Assembly (NCBI RefSeq): GCF_018130065.1
Contig: NZ_JAFCME010000003.1
Span: 316,501 to 380,500 of the forward strand
DNA from: Bradyrhizobium sp. AUGA SZCCT0158
GTDB lineage: Bacteria > Pseudomonadota > Alphaproteobacteria > Rhizobiales > Xanthobacteraceae
Direction of reading: 5' to 3'
DNA: 64,000 nt
Made by a program: the position numbers and the translations under genes. The first letter of the stretch is position 1; every line of letters begins with the position of its first letter. Under the pieces are notes generated by a model, which searched no databases, was not told where the DNA came from, and worked only from the letters and a program-made list of their open reading frames with translations. Positions 15,703-25,026 of this stretch are shown here, piece after piece.

Positions 15703-16707
15703 TCAATCCGCCTTCACATATTCCTTGGCGATGATCGCATCCACGCCAAAGCCCTTGTCGACGAAACCCTGTTCCTGCAGCCAGCTGATCTGGTTGGCGA
15801 CGTTCTTGACGTCGAGTTTGCCGTCGGGATCGATATAGGCGCAATTGCCGACCACCTGCTCGACCGGCAGATTGGTGTATTTGGCGATGATTTCCAGCAG
15901 CGGCTTTGTCTTGTCGTTGATCCCGGCCTTGCCGTCCTTCACGGAGGCCAGGATCACGTCATGATATTCGCGGTCGGCGCGGACCAGTGCGCCCAGCAAT
16001 TTCGTCACCAGCGCGTTGTTGGTCAGTGCTTTTGGCGAAGCGAACGCCGCGCCGAGCTGCCACGGCGTCTCGTCGCCGACCCAGCCGAGCAATTTGGCAC
16101 CGTCGGAATCCATCAGCGTGCGCGCGGTCGACACCGGCAGCAGCGCCGCATCGACGGTCTCGCCCTTCAGCGCCGCGGCAGCGTTCGACAGCGATTGCAG
16201 CGGCAGCACCTTGATGTCCGCGAGCTTGAAGCCGTATTTGTCGGCGAGCAGCCCCAGCGAATAATGGAAGCTGGAGCCGACTTGCGTCACCGCGATGCGC
16301 TTTCCGGCGAGATCCTTCGGCGTCTTCAGCCCGGCGGCATAGGCGTTGTTGCTGGCGAAATAACCGATCAGGGGATAGCCGGCCTTCTCGCGGCTCATGC
16401 CGCCGATCACCTTCAGCGTGCCCTTGCCGGCGAGATTATAGAGCCCCGCGGTGAACGCGGTGACGCCGAAATCGACATCGCCCGACGTCGTCGCCACCGC
16501 GATCGGCTGCGCCGCGTCGAAGAATTTCAATTCGATGTCGAGGCCGGCCTCGCGAAAGTAGCCCTTGTCCTGCGCGATGAACACCGGCGCCGACGAGGAC
16601 AGCCTGAGCACGCCGATCCTGGCCTTCAGCGCATCATCGGCCCGTGCGATCCCGCTTGCCGCGATCGCCAGCAGGGCAGCCGCAGCGAGCCGAGCAAATC
16701 CCGTCAT
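15703..16707 (-). CDS. NitT/TauT-type ABC transporter substrate-binding protein
   Basis: A 334-residue periplasmic binding protein (NMT1/SsuA-like). The signal peptide ends at GIARADD. The mature part has the family layout KARIGVLRLSSSAPVFIAQD, GYFREAGLDIELKFFDA, a Thr/Ser-rich ligand loop VATTSGDVDFGVTAF, and GKRIAVTQVGSSFHYSLG. The ATG at 16707 is fixed by the signal peptide; the open frame runs 71 codons further up without one. It follows the FAD oxidoreductase gene by 22 bases, so the flavoenzyme and transporter share a transcript and probably a substrate pathway. Confidence 0.92.
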   Translation of the reverse strand: MTGFARLAAAALLAIAASGIARADDALKARIGVLRLSSSAPVFIAQDKGYFREAGLDIELKFFDAAQPIAVATTSGDVDFGVTAFTAGLYNLAGKGTLKVIGGMSREKAGYPLIGYFASNNAYAAGLKTPKDLAGKRIAVTQVGSSFHYSLGLLADKYGFKLADIKVLPLQSLSNAAAALKGETVDAALLPVSTARTLMDSDGAKLLGWVGDETPWQLGAAFASPKALTNNALVTKLLGALVRADREYHDVILASVKDGKAGINDKTKPLLEIIAKYTNLPVEQVVGNCAYIDPDGKLDVKNVANQISWLQEQGFVDKGFGVDAIIAKEYVKAD

Positions 16708-16729
16708 ACCGTTTCCTCCGTAACTTCTC

Positions 16730-18136
16730 TTACAGCCCTTCGGGCACGCTCTGGCCGCGGCCGATAAAGGCGCCCTGTTGTTGCAATGCTTGTTGCAACT
16801 TTTCAACGGCAATGTCGCGTGGAATCGTGTTGCCGGACAGTGCCAAATCCGCAGCGATCCCAACCGCCTCGCCCATCGCAAAGCAGGCGCCGGAAACCCG
16901 CGCCGCCGACTGGCCGTCATGGGTCATCGAGGCGCAGCGCCCGGCCATCAAGAGGTTGTCGATACCCTCGGGCACCAGCATCCGATACGGCAGCTCGTTG
17001 AAGCCGCGTGATTCCGGGATCGGCGGGAACTTGAAGACCACGTCGCCCGCGACATGGGATTCCATCGGCCAGCCATTGACACCGATGGAATCCTCGAACG
17101 AGGCGCAGCCGAGCACGTCCTCGCCGGAGAGCATGTAGCCGCCAACGACGCGGCGGGTCTCGCGGATGCCGAGCTGCGGCGGAAGATCGACGATGTAGGA
17201 TTGTTCGAAGCCCGGCACGGTGCGCAGGAACTCGAATGCCTGCACCGCCTGGCGGCGGCCCTCGATCTCGCCCCGGGTCATATCGTCAGGCTCAAGGCCG
17301 TTCACCGCCGTGCCGTCTTCGCGCGCGAGCTGGGTAAAATTCACCCGCCACTCGATTCCGTGGCGCTGTGGCCGGACGATCGCGGCCTTGCGCGGAAACT
17401 TGTGTGTGCCTGCGGCCTCGGCCTTTTCCATCAGCGCCGGAATGGTCCGCCAGGCGTCGCCAGCCTTTTCGGGGTCGATGCCGTTGAGGCGGAACATCAT
17501 CGACGGGTACATCGTGCTGCCAGCGTTATCGCCGACCTCGAACGGCGCGCCGGCCCAGGCGGCCAGATCGCCATCGCCGGAGCAATCGATGAAGATTCCG
17601 GCGCGCACCGCCTGCCGACCCGCCTTGGTCTCGACCATCAGCGCATCGATGTGCCTCTCGTCATGCATCACCACGCCGGCGCCGAGCGCGTGAAAAAGAA
17701 TGTCAACCTTGTGCGCGGCGAGGAGATCGTCGGCGGCGATCTTGTAGGCCGCGGTGTCATAGGCCTGTGCGAAGATCTTGCCCAGGATCAAATGCGGCGC
17801 GTTCAGCCCGCCGAGCCGGTCGATCCGATCCAGCAGTTCGGTCGCAATCCCCTGCACCACCCGGTGCATCTCGCCATGGACATTGGCGTGCAGCCCGCAA
17901 AAATTGGTGACGCCCGCCGCCGTGCCCATGCCGCCGAGGAAGCCATAGCGTTCGATCAGCAGGGTGCGACGGCCCGCGCGCGCAGCAGCAACGGCGGCCG
18001 CTATGCCTGCAGGCCCGCCGCCCAGCACGGCGACATCGTATTCGCCATAGAGCGGAATTTGGCGCGCAGGCTCGGTGATGGTTTTGGAGGGCAATTTTGG
18101 GGTTCCCGGCTGAAGTGCCGGCATCATGCCCTTCAC
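16730..18136 (-). CDS. FAD-dependent oxidoreductase (FAD_oxidored family)
   Basis: A 468-residue flavoprotein. An N-terminal Rossmann motif (DVAVLGGGPAGIAAAVAAAR) and an acidic ribose-binding residue in LLIERYGFLGG are followed by GMGTAAGVTNFCG, a wording typical of the PF12831 family. A second FAD contact is IDCSGDGDLAAWAGAPFEVG, and the C-terminus has LLMAGRCASMTHDGQSAARV. Enzymes of this family are poorly characterised and act on hydroxylated or cyclic compounds. It is first in the operon with the ABC importer, which suggests oxidation of the imported compound. Three Met codons near the start leave the exact N-terminus open by a few residues. Confidence 0.85.
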   Translation of the reverse strand: MKGMMPALQPGTPKLPSKTITEPARQIPLYGEYDVAVLGGGPAGIAAAVAAARAGRRTLLIERYGFLGGMGTAAGVTNFCGLHANVHGEMHRVVQGIATELLDRIDRLGGLNAPHLILGKIFAQAYDTAAYKIAADDLLAAHKVDILFHALGAGVVMHDERHIDALMVETKAGRQAVRAGIFIDCSGDGDLAAWAGAPFEVGDNAGSTMYPSMMFRLNGIDPEKAGDAWRTIPALMEKAEAAGTHKFPRKAAIVRPQRHGIEWRVNFTQLAREDGTAVNGLEPDDMTRGEIEGRRQAVQAFEFLRTVPGFEQSYIVDLPPQLGIRETRRVVGGYMLSGEDVLGCASFEDSIGVNGWPMESHVAGDVVFKFPPIPESRGFNELPYRMLVPEGIDNLLMAGRCASMTHDGQSAARVSGACFAMGEAVGIAADLALSGNTIPRDIAVEKLQQALQQQGAFIGRGQSVPEGL

Positions 18137-18235
18137 AGGCGATTTTGGCTACGTGTCAAACGGTTGAAATAGAGACGGAAGACATTGCTCCCGCTACGCG
18201 GAATTGAGAAAGTGGGGACGAAAGGACTGACCGGT

Positions 18236-18508
18236 TTGAAAATCCTCGCTGCCCTCGTACCCGCCCTGATGCTCGGCGCTTCCCCCGCGCTGGCGGAAGT
18301 GGAGCAGTGCCGGTTCATCCAGGCCAAACCCGAGCGCGAGGCCTGTTACACGCGTCAGGAGGCTGCGCTGGCCGCCAAGCGCAAGCCCGCGCCCGCCATT
18401 GCCGACACGCGCAGCACCGACGCACGCATGATCGAATCGCTGCAGCAGATGCGGCGCGACGATGCCGAGGTCTACCGGAGTGTGAGCGGCATCTGCCGGG
18501 GCTGCTGA
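18236..18508 (+). CDS. small secreted protein of unknown function
   Basis: About 90 residues: a signal peptide (LMLGASPALAEV) and a short charged mature part with Cys residues in CRFIQAKPEREACYTRQEAAL and a C-terminal CRGC. The TTG at 18236 is chosen because AAAGGA lies 9 bases upstream and the signal peptide follows; starts at 18185 or 18212 are possible. It is divergent from the FAD oxidoreductase. I do not recognise a named family; the C-x(8-10)-C-Y spacing recurs in short rhizobial secreted proteins. Confidence 0.6.
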   Translation: MKILAALVPALMLGASPALAEVEQCRFIQAKPEREACYTRQEAALAAKRKPAPAIADTRSTDARMIESLQQMRRDDAEVYRSVSGICRGC

Positions 18509-18517
18509 GTCGTGAAA

Positions 18518-19318
18518 CTATCCCTTGCCGCCCCAATTCGCCGCGCGCTTTTCGGCGAACGAGGCCAGCCCTTCGGACGCCTCCGATGTCCGCCGCCGGT
18601 CCGAATGCATTTTGACCAGGCGTGTATAAGCGTCGTCGTCGACACTCATGCCGCCGAAGGAGCTTTCCAGCGCCAGTGCCTTGGTTTCGGCCAGCGCCTC
18701 GGGGCCGTTGGCCAGCAATTGCTCCACGACCTTTGCGCCCGACGCTTCAAGCTCCGCCAGCGGCACCACCTCATGCACCAGACCAATGCGGCGCGCGTCT
18801 TCGGCGCCGAAGCGCTCACCGGTCAACGCGTAGCGGCGCACCTGACGGACACCGATGGAATCGCAAAGCTGCGGGATGATGATCGCGGCCGTCAGGCCCC
18901 AGCGGACTTCCGTGATCGAGAACAGCGCATTGTCGGCGGCGATCACCACGTCGCACGCCGAAATCACGCCGGTGCCGCCGCCGAAGCAGCCACCTTGCAC
19001 CAGCGCCACGGTCGGGATCGGCAGCGTATTGAGCCGCTGCACCGCCTCGAAGGTGGCGCGTGAGACCGCCTCGTTCTCTTCGGGCGATTTCGGCCGCACG
19101 CCATTGATCCATTTCAGGTCGGCGCCGGCCTGGAAATGCTTGCCGTTGCCCTTCAGCACCACGACGCGCAGGTGAGACTTCTGGCCGAGTTCATCCATCG
19201 CCGCCAGCACGCCGTTGATGAGCCCGGCATCGTAGGCGTTGTTCACTTCCGGGCGATTCAGCGTGACCGTCGCGACGCCGCGTTGATCGAGATCCCACAA
19301 GACTGGATTGGCAGACAT
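18518..19318 (-). CDS. enoyl-CoA hydratase/isomerase family protein
   Basis: A 266-residue crotonase-fold enzyme. Oxyanion-hole segments are GNGKHFQAGADLKWI and QGGCFGGGTGVISACDVVIA; the following ITEVRWGLTAAIIIPQL is the usual active-site helix region. Of the two acid residues used by classical hydratases, the second position is not the usual Glu pattern, so isomerase, hydrolase or methylglutaconyl-CoA hydratase activity is equally possible. The ATG at 19318 is set by homology to the family N-terminus; the frame continues upstream without sense. It is convergent with the preceding small gene, 9 bases apart. Confidence 0.88.
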   Translation of the reverse strand: MSANPVLWDLDQRGVATVTLNRPEVNNAYDAGLINGVLAAMDELGQKSHLRVVVLKGNGKHFQAGADLKWINGVRPKSPEENEAVSRATFEAVQRLNTLPIPTVALVQGGCFGGGTGVISACDVVIAADNALFSITEVRWGLTAAIIIPQLCDSIGVRQVRRYALTGERFGAEDARRIGLVHEVVPLAELEASGAKVVEQLLANGPEALAETKALALESSFGGMSVDDDAYTRLVKMHSDRRRTSEASEGLASFAEKRAANWGGKG

Positions 19319-19489
19319 TGACGGTCCTTTTTGGTTGCAGCAGTTTCGACAGGCAATATGCCGACACAGCGGCGATTGATCTATCCCTTTCCGTGATGCC
19401 TGCGATGCAAACGGCATCGCCGGTTGCGCTGCGGTGCAAGCTTGTGGAAACTGTCGCCTCACGGTTCCCCTCAGCAGGACATCAACTCG

Positions 19490-20464
19490 ATGCGGATATG
19501 CGTTTTCGGTACGGGCGCCGTCGGCAGCCATTTCGCGGTGCGGCTCGCGCTGGCCGGACACGACGTTTCCTGCGTGATGCGCGGCCCGCACCTCGAAGCC
19601 GTGAGGGCCAACGGCCTGACGCTGCGTGTCGGCGAGGCCGAGTTCAAAGCCAAAGTGACCGCCTCGGACGACCCGGCTGATCTAGGTCCGCAGGATGTCG
19701 TGATCAGCACGCTGAAGGCGACGGGGGTGAGCGCGCTCGCCGCCGGTCTGCAATCCCTGTTGCGCGACGATACCGCCGTGGTCTTGGCCCAGAACGGGAT
19801 CCCCTGGTGGTACGATATCGGGCTTCCCGCAAAACATCCGCCGACGCCCGATCTTGGCTTCCTCGATCCAAACGGCAAGCTGCGCGCGGCGATACCCAAA
19901 GAACGGATTATCGGCGGCGTGATCTATTCATCCAACGAGATTGTCGCACCCGGTGTGGTCGCGAATCTCTCACCTGATCGGAACCGGCTCCTGATCGGCG
20001 AATGCGACAATCGTCACAGCGAGCGGATCGCGCGGCTGCGCACAGCGCTCAATGAAGCTTCGATCGAATCGCCAGATGTCGCCGAGATCAGGGAAGCGAT
20101 CTGGTCCAAGCTTTTGACCAACATGTCGATGTCGGTGCTGTGTCTGCTCACCGGCCAGACCGCCCGCGGCGTCCGGGACGAACCGGCGCTCGCCGAGGTG
20201 ATCCCGCGTTTGCTGGATGAAGCCAACAGCATCGCCCAGAGCTGTTACCCCGAGGTCAAGCGCGTCACCCGCTCCGGACCTGCGCCCGCCCACAAGCCAT
20301 CGATCCTGCAGGACTTTGAGCTCGGCCGCGCCATGGAGATCGACGTACTGGTCCGCGCACCCGCCGCATTCGCACGGGCCGCCGGGCTTTCGACGCCGAT
20401 GCTCGATCTGATGGCGGGACTTGCAATTCGTCAGGCGCGCGACAAGGGGCTTTACCGGACTTGA
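19490..20464 (+). CDS. ketopantoate reductase-like (ApbA/PanE family) oxidoreductase
   Basis: A 324-residue NADPH-dependent dehydrogenase-like protein. It has the Rossmann motif GTGAVGSHFAVRL near the start, an internal QNGIPWWY segment in the place of the family's NGV motif, and the C-terminal helical domain with LTNMSMSVLCLLTG and the catalytic-Lys-type EIREAIWSKLL. The window has a second, more divergent member at 41959. Housekeeping panE is usually near other pantothenate genes, which are absent here, so this is probably a catabolic 2-oxo-acid reductase of unknown substrate. It is followed in the same direction by an SDR gene, 43 bases away. Confidence 0.85.
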   Translation: MRICVFGTGAVGSHFAVRLALAGHDVSCVMRGPHLEAVRANGLTLRVGEAEFKAKVTASDDPADLGPQDVVISTLKATGVSALAAGLQSLLRDDTAVVLAQNGIPWWYDIGLPAKHPPTPDLGFLDPNGKLRAAIPKERIIGGVIYSSNEIVAPGVVANLSPDRNRLLIGECDNRHSERIARLRTALNEASIESPDVAEIREAIWSKLLTNMSMSVLCLLTGQTARGVRDEPALAEVIPRLLDEANSIAQSCYPEVKRVTRSGPAPAHKPSILQDFELGRAMEIDVLVRAPAAFARAAGLSTPMLDLMAGLAIRQARDKGLYRT

Positions 20465-20507
20465 ACACCACACGCGGGACACGCCGAACAAAGAAGGAAG
20501 CTTCAGC

Positions 20508-21290
20508 ATGAACGTCAAAGGCAAGGTCTGTGTCGTTACCGGCGCCGCGAGCGGCATTGGCGAAGCGGTGGCGCGTGCTTATGCCGACGCCGGCGCGCGC
20601 GGCGTGGTCGTCGCCGACCTGAAAACCTCGCGCGACCGGCTAGCGAATGTCGCCGGCGACATCGATGGATTGGCCGTGACCGCCGACGTCGGCCTTGAAG
20701 AAGACGTCAAGGCGCTGATCGCGGCAGCCGAGGACAAATATGGCCCGATCGACGTTTTCTTTTCCAACGCCGGCCTGTCGCGCAAGGGACAGGAAAGCGC
20801 GTCCGACGCCGACTGGGACGTCAGCTGGCGGGTCCATGTCATGAGCCACGTGTTCGCGGCACGCGTGCTGGTGCCGGGCATGCTCGCGCGCGGCTCGGGC
20901 TATCTGCTCAACACCGCATCCGCCGCGGGCCTGTTGGCGTCGCTGAATTCGATGCCCTACGGCGTCACCAAGAATGCCGCGGTGGCGCTCGCCGAACATC
21001 TCGCCATTCAATATGGCGACCGCGGCATCCGCGTGTCGGTGCTTTGCCCGCAGTCGGTGCAAACAGGCATGACGACACCCGGCCCGAGCGCCGCGCGGGT
21101 CGATGGCGTGCTGCAGGCGCCCGAAGTCGCGCGCATGGTGATCGAGGCGATGGAAGCCGAACGGTTTCTGATTCTGTCGCACCCGCAGGTCGCCGAATAC
21201 ATGCTGCGCAAGGCTTCCAGCCGCGAGCGCTGGCTGGCCGGCATGCGGCGGCTGCGCGACAAGATCTACGGCCCGCCGCAATCAGCCTGA
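20508..21290 (+). CDS. short-chain dehydrogenase/reductase
   Basis: A 260-residue SDR. Motifs are the cofactor TGAASGIGEA, the structural NAG in FFSNAGLSRKG, the catalytic Ser in LLNTASAAGLL and YxxxK as YGVTKNA. The end of the protein has LSHPQVAEYMLRKASSRERWL, seen in SDRs of the fatty-acyl or cis-diol type. The ATG at 20508 gives the usual start and has AAGGAAG ahead. It follows the ketopantoate-reductase-like gene and probably shares its transcript. Substrate not predictable. Confidence 0.9.
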   Translation: MNVKGKVCVVTGAASGIGEAVARAYADAGARGVVVADLKTSRDRLANVAGDIDGLAVTADVGLEEDVKALIAAAEDKYGPIDVFFSNAGLSRKGQESASDADWDVSWRVHVMSHVFAARVLVPGMLARGSGYLLNTASAAGLLASLNSMPYGVTKNAAVALAEHLAIQYGDRGIRVSVLCPQSVQTGMTTPGPSAARVDGVLQAPEVARMVIEAMEAERFLILSHPQVAEYMLRKASSRERWLAGMRRLRDKIYGPPQSA

Positions 21291-21307
21291 AGCCTTCTCA
21301 GTTCTGC

Positions 21308-22036
21308 TCAACTCTTGGGCGCAAACGGCGCCAGCAGGCCGGTGTAGTCCTTGGCGCCCGGCAGCGCGTAGGCACCGCGCCGCGATGTGGTGAGCTTCAA
21401 GCCGACCAGTGCCTCGGCCTGCTTCACCGCGGCCGCGACGCCGTCGACGACGGGAACGCCGAATTTTTGCGAGAGCTTGGCTGCAAGGTCGGCCATCCCG
21501 GCGCAACCGAGCACGATGGCTTCCGCGCCCTTGTCGAGCGCGCGCGCAATCTCGGCGTCGAGTTTCTCTTCCGCGCCGGAGCCGGGCTTTTCGAGATCAA
21601 GCACCGCGACATTGCAGGCGGTGACATGCGCCCGTTCCGCAAAGCCGTAGCGCCGCACCAGTTCTTCCAGCGGCACGATCGAACGCGGCAGCGTGGTCAC
21701 TATTCCGATGCGTTTTGCCAGTTGCCCCGCCGTCACCAAGGCTGCCTCGCAAATCCCAACCACCGGAAAGGGCGCGACCGATCGCGCGGCGTCGAGGCCG
21801 GTGTCATCGAAGCAGGCGATGATGCCGGCATCGGCATCCCTTGCGTTCAACAGCGCCTGGATCAGGCCGGGAACGGCGAAGGCTTCGTCATAAAATCCCT
21901 CGATCGAGACCGGCCCCATCGCCGACGTCACGTCGACGATCTCGGTGCCTGATGCCGCGACCGCGCGCGCGGCCTCGCCGATGGTTTTCGTCATTGACGC
22001 GGTCGTATTGGGATTAACGATGAGGATCTTGGCCAT
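21308..22036 (-). CDS. aspartate/glutamate/hydantoin racemase family protein
   Basis: A 242-residue protein of the Asp/Glu racemase superfamily, hydantoin-racemase branch (ILIVNPNTTASMT at the N-terminus). The two catalytic cysteines are present: Cys75 in IIACFDDTGLDAAR and Cys178 in AIVLGCAGMADLA, each acting as acid/base on one face of the substrate. It could racemise hydantoins or act as an allantoin-type racemase; no hydantoinase is near. It is convergent with the SDR gene (17 bases) and 38 bases downstream of an alpha/beta hydrolase gene start on the same strand. Confidence 0.88.
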   Translation of the reverse strand: MAKILIVNPNTTASMTKTIGEAARAVAASGTEIVDVTSAMGPVSIEGFYDEAFAVPGLIQALLNARDADAGIIACFDDTGLDAARSVAPFPVVGICEAALVTAGQLAKRIGIVTTLPRSIVPLEELVRRYGFAERAHVTACNVAVLDLEKPGSGAEEKLDAEIARALDKGAEAIVLGCAGMADLAAKLSQKFGVPVVDGVAAAVKQAEALVGLKLTTSRRGAYALPGAKDYTGLLAPFAPKS

Positions 22037-22074
22037 GGGGCCTGATTAGCATCCGCTGCGCCGTTCTGCCAACG

Positions 22075-22761
22075 CTATCCTGCGCCGATCGTCCCGGCCC
22101 ACGCCGCGAACGCATCCAACACCTCGGTCATCACTTCGCGGTCGTTGCGGCCTGAACTCTTCAACACGTGGAAGGAATGATCGGCTTCCTTCACGAGATG
22201 CAGCGTCGCCTGCTTGCCCAGCTTCTTGACCACGGGTTCGAGCAGGCTCAATTCGGCCAGCGCATCGCGCGTCCCCTGCAGGAACAGCATCGGTATTTCG
22301 ACCGCGGCGAGATGCTTGGCGCGGTCGCTGGAAGGCTTTCCGGCCGGGTGCAACGGAAAGGCGAAGAAGGCGAGCCCGCGAACGCCCGGCAAGGCATCGA
22401 TCGCCTGCGCCTGCGAGGTCATGCGCCCGCCGAACGATTTTCCGCCCGCGATCAGCGGCAGCCCGCCGCAGCAACGCGCGGCTTCCGCCACGGCGGCCCG
22501 CACCGCGGCGTGCGCAACAGCCGGCGCATCGGGCCGCCTGCTGCCCTTTTCCATGTAGGGAAACTGATAGCGCAGCGTCGCGATGTCGCGGTCAGCGAGA
22601 CCTGTCGCAATCGTCTCCATCGAAGCATGGGCCATGCCGGCGCCCGCCCCATGCGCGAACACGTAACACGCGCGCGCCTGCGGCGGATGGATCAGCAACG
22701 CGGACACCGGGTCCGCAGCAGTGATTTCGATTTTGAGCGGTTGCGCTGTGGCGGCTTTCAA
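22075..22761 (-). CDS. alpha/beta hydrolase (KANL3/TEX30-like, dienelactone-hydrolase type)
   Basis: A 228-residue serine hydrolase-fold protein. The oxyanion segment is FAHGAGAGMAHASM, the nucleophile elbow GGKSFGG (106-112, Ser109), the acid probably Asp in FLQGTRDALAE, and the His in KEADHSFHVLK. The HGAGAGM and GGKSFGGRM wording identifies the KANL3/TEX30-like group, whose bacterial members have no established substrate. It precedes the racemase gene on the same strand, so the two may be an operon. Confidence 0.85.
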   Translation of the reverse strand: MKAATAQPLKIEITAADPVSALLIHPPQARACYVFAHGAGAGMAHASMETIATGLADRDIATLRYQFPYMEKGSRRPDAPAVAHAAVRAAVAEAARCCGGLPLIAGGKSFGGRMTSQAQAIDALPGVRGLAFFAFPLHPAGKPSSDRAKHLAAVEIPMLFLQGTRDALAELSLLEPVVKKLGKQATLHLVKEADHSFHVLKSSGRNDREVMTEVLDAFAAWAGTIGAG

Positions 22762-23038
22762 ATCGGCGATCCCGGGGTATGCTGCCGCTTGATTCTACAT
22801 TCAGGGGCGGCGCGTGCAAACGCGTTCGGCGAACCCATCCGGCGGATTCGAAACGGCACCTTCCCGCTGCAGCAAAACGGCACAACGCGCAAAGCCGGCT
22901 TTATGGACAGTCGGCTTATGCTACTATAAGATGGCGATGTATTTGATCGCACGCCAAGGCTGAGTACGTGTTTGGCGATTTTTTAATGAGATACGCATAT
23001 TTCGCGCTCAGGCGGCGCAATTGAACAAAGGGCTGATC

Positions 23039-24862
23039 ATGCGGGGCAGGACCAAAATTGTTATCGCAGCCTTGATCGCCGTCGCCGGTTACGTCGCTTT
23101 CAAGGACGACATCGCAAAACTCTGGGAAAACCTTCACGTCAGGATCGCGGAGTACCCGCAGCCGAAGAAGACTGTCTGGCTCGACCAGGGCATCAGCAAA
23201 GAAAAACTCAGCTGGTTCTACCACGCCGACCAGGGAACGCGGACCTTCGGCATGCCCTTTGAATGGTTCATGGCGCTGGAGCAGCCGACGATTCCGTGGC
23301 TGGTCTTCACCGAGGCCGACCCGTTAAGCGACCCGGCCTATCTCGATCGCTACGGCTTCATTCCGGACACCATTATCCCCGGCAAGAAGGCGCTCCCGAT
23401 CGGCATTGCGCAGGGCGGCCCGATGCTCGACCCGTCGGGCGCGCCCTGGCGCAACCCGCGCAACAAGCAGGACATGACCGGCGTCGGCCTGACCTGCGCG
23501 GCCTGCCATACCGGGCGGTTCACCTACAAGGACACCGCTGTCATCATCGATGGCGGGCCGGCGCTGACCGATCTGTTCAAGCTGAAGCAGGGAATGGGCG
23601 TGGCGCTGCTCTATACGCGGCTGATCCCCACACGCTTCGATCGGTTCGCCGAACGGATCCTGGGGCCGGACTCGGCGGTCGCGGATCGCGAGATCCTGAA
23701 ATACCAGATCGACCAGGTCCTCACGCAATTGAAGGCCGTCAAGAATCTCGAGGAGGCCGTCGCTTCCCAGAGCGTGCTCGAAGGCTATGGCCGGCTGGAC
23801 GCGCTGAACCGGATCGGCAATCAGGTGTTTTCAATCGACCTGAAGAAGCCGGAAAACTACGCGGGCTCCTCGGCGCCGGTGCATTACCCGCGGATCTGGA
23901 ACACACCGTGGTTCGATTGGGTGCAGTATAACGGCTCCATCATGCAGCCGATGGTGCGCAATGCCGGTGAAGCGCTGGGCGTATCGGCCGAACTCAATCT
24001 GCTCGACCCGTCGAAGGGCCTGTTCAAATCGAGCGTCGACATCGACCGGCTCAACGAAATGGAGCAAATGATCGCGGGCGATCCGCCGAGCCTTGAAAAA
24101 GGCTTCTCGGGCCTGAAGTCACCGCGCTGGCCGAGCGACATCCTGCCGCCGATCGACGAAAAGCTCGCGGCCCAGGGCGGCGAACTCTACAAGGTGCATT
24201 GTCAGGAATGTCACCGTCCGCCGGTTTCGACCAAGGCGTTCTTCGATTTCAACAACAAGGATTGGTGGACCAAAAACGAGATCGGCCAGCCGATCCTCAA
24301 GATCGAAAACATCCCGATCGAGCATATCGGCACCGATCCTGCCCAGGCCGCGGACATGATCGCCCGGACGGTCGCGATCCCCCCGCATCTCGGAATCACG
24401 GAGACCGGATTCGGATTCGCGCTCGGCAAACTGGTCCAAAAGACCGTCGACGTCATTTATGACCAGCGGAAACTGGACGAGAAGCAACGCAATGCCCTGA
24501 ACGGCAACGTGCCCAACGAAATCCAGGGCAAGCTTGAATACAAGGTCCGTCCACTGAACGGCGTTTGGGCGACCCCGCCCTACCTCCACAACGGCTCGGT
24601 TCCAAATGTCTACGCGCTGCTGTCTCCGGTCGACGAAAGGCCGAAGAAATTCTATCTCGGCAACCGCGAGTACGACCCGGTGAATCTCGGCTACAAATAC
24701 GACAAGCTCACGAACGGCTTCGAATTCGACACCTCGATCCGCGGAAACTGGAACACAGGCCACGAATTCGCCGACAAGCCGCCGAAGACCAAGGGCGTGA
24801 TCGGCAAGAAACTGGCCCCCGACGAGCGCAAGGCGATCATCGAGTACCTCAAAACGCTCTGA
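23039..24862 (+). CDS. RoxA-like dihaem c-type cytochrome, membrane-anchored or exported
   Basis: A 607-residue protein with an N-terminal hydrophobic anchor/signal and two haem-binding motifs, CAACH (about 153-157) and CQECH (about 388-392). The C-terminal part has RPLNGVWATPPYLHNGSVP, the hallmark of MauG/RoxA-like dihaem enzymes. RoxA cleaves poly(cis-isoprene); many relatives have unknown roles. The length is close to RoxA (about 650-680), larger than ordinary dihaem peroxidases (about 330-400). It acts in the periplasm or outside the cell. The ATG at 23039 was chosen; a TTG six codons earlier is possible. The following Baeyer-Villiger monooxygenase and esterases suggest linked oxidative breakdown of a ketone- or isoprenoid-like compound, which is inference. 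Confidence 0.85.
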   Translation: MRGRTKIVIAALIAVAGYVAFKDDIAKLWENLHVRIAEYPQPKKTVWLDQGISKEKLSWFYHADQGTRTFGMPFEWFMALEQPTIPWLVFTEADPLSDPAYLDRYGFIPDTIIPGKKALPIGIAQGGPMLDPSGAPWRNPRNKQDMTGVGLTCAACHTGRFTYKDTAVIIDGGPALTDLFKLKQGMGVALLYTRLIPTRFDRFAERILGPDSAVADREILKYQIDQVLTQLKAVKNLEEAVASQSVLEGYGRLDALNRIGNQVFSIDLKKPENYAGSSAPVHYPRIWNTPWFDWVQYNGSIMQPMVRNAGEALGVSAELNLLDPSKGLFKSSVDIDRLNEMEQMIAGDPPSLEKGFSGLKSPRWPSDILPPIDEKLAAQGGELYKVHCQECHRPPVSTKAFFDFNNKDWWTKNEIGQPILKIENIPIEHIGTDPAQAADMIARTVAIPPHLGITETGFGFALGKLVQKTVDVIYDQRKLDEKQRNALNGNVPNEIQGKLEYKVRPLNGVWATPPYLHNGSVPNVYALLSPVDERPKKFYLGNREYDPVNLGYKYDKLTNGFEFDTSIRGNWNTGHEFADKPPKTKGVIGKKLAPDERKAIIEYLKTL

Positions 24863-25026
24863 GACATGATGCCGCGCAGGCCGGGCTGGCTCCGGCCGCG
24901 ATGCAACACGCTTGCGGAAACGAACGGCCGCGACCCTGCGCAACCCGCCCATGCGGTGGCACGATTGACGCTTCGCGCGCTTTGGTCTGATGTAGGCGCA
25001 GCTTTCGTCTTCATCGGGAAAAACGC

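Noticed and set aside
19490..20464. Housekeeping panE for pantothenate synthesis
   Set aside because: Motif pattern diverges (QNGIPWWY) and there are no pan genes nearby, so a specific gene symbol is not justified.
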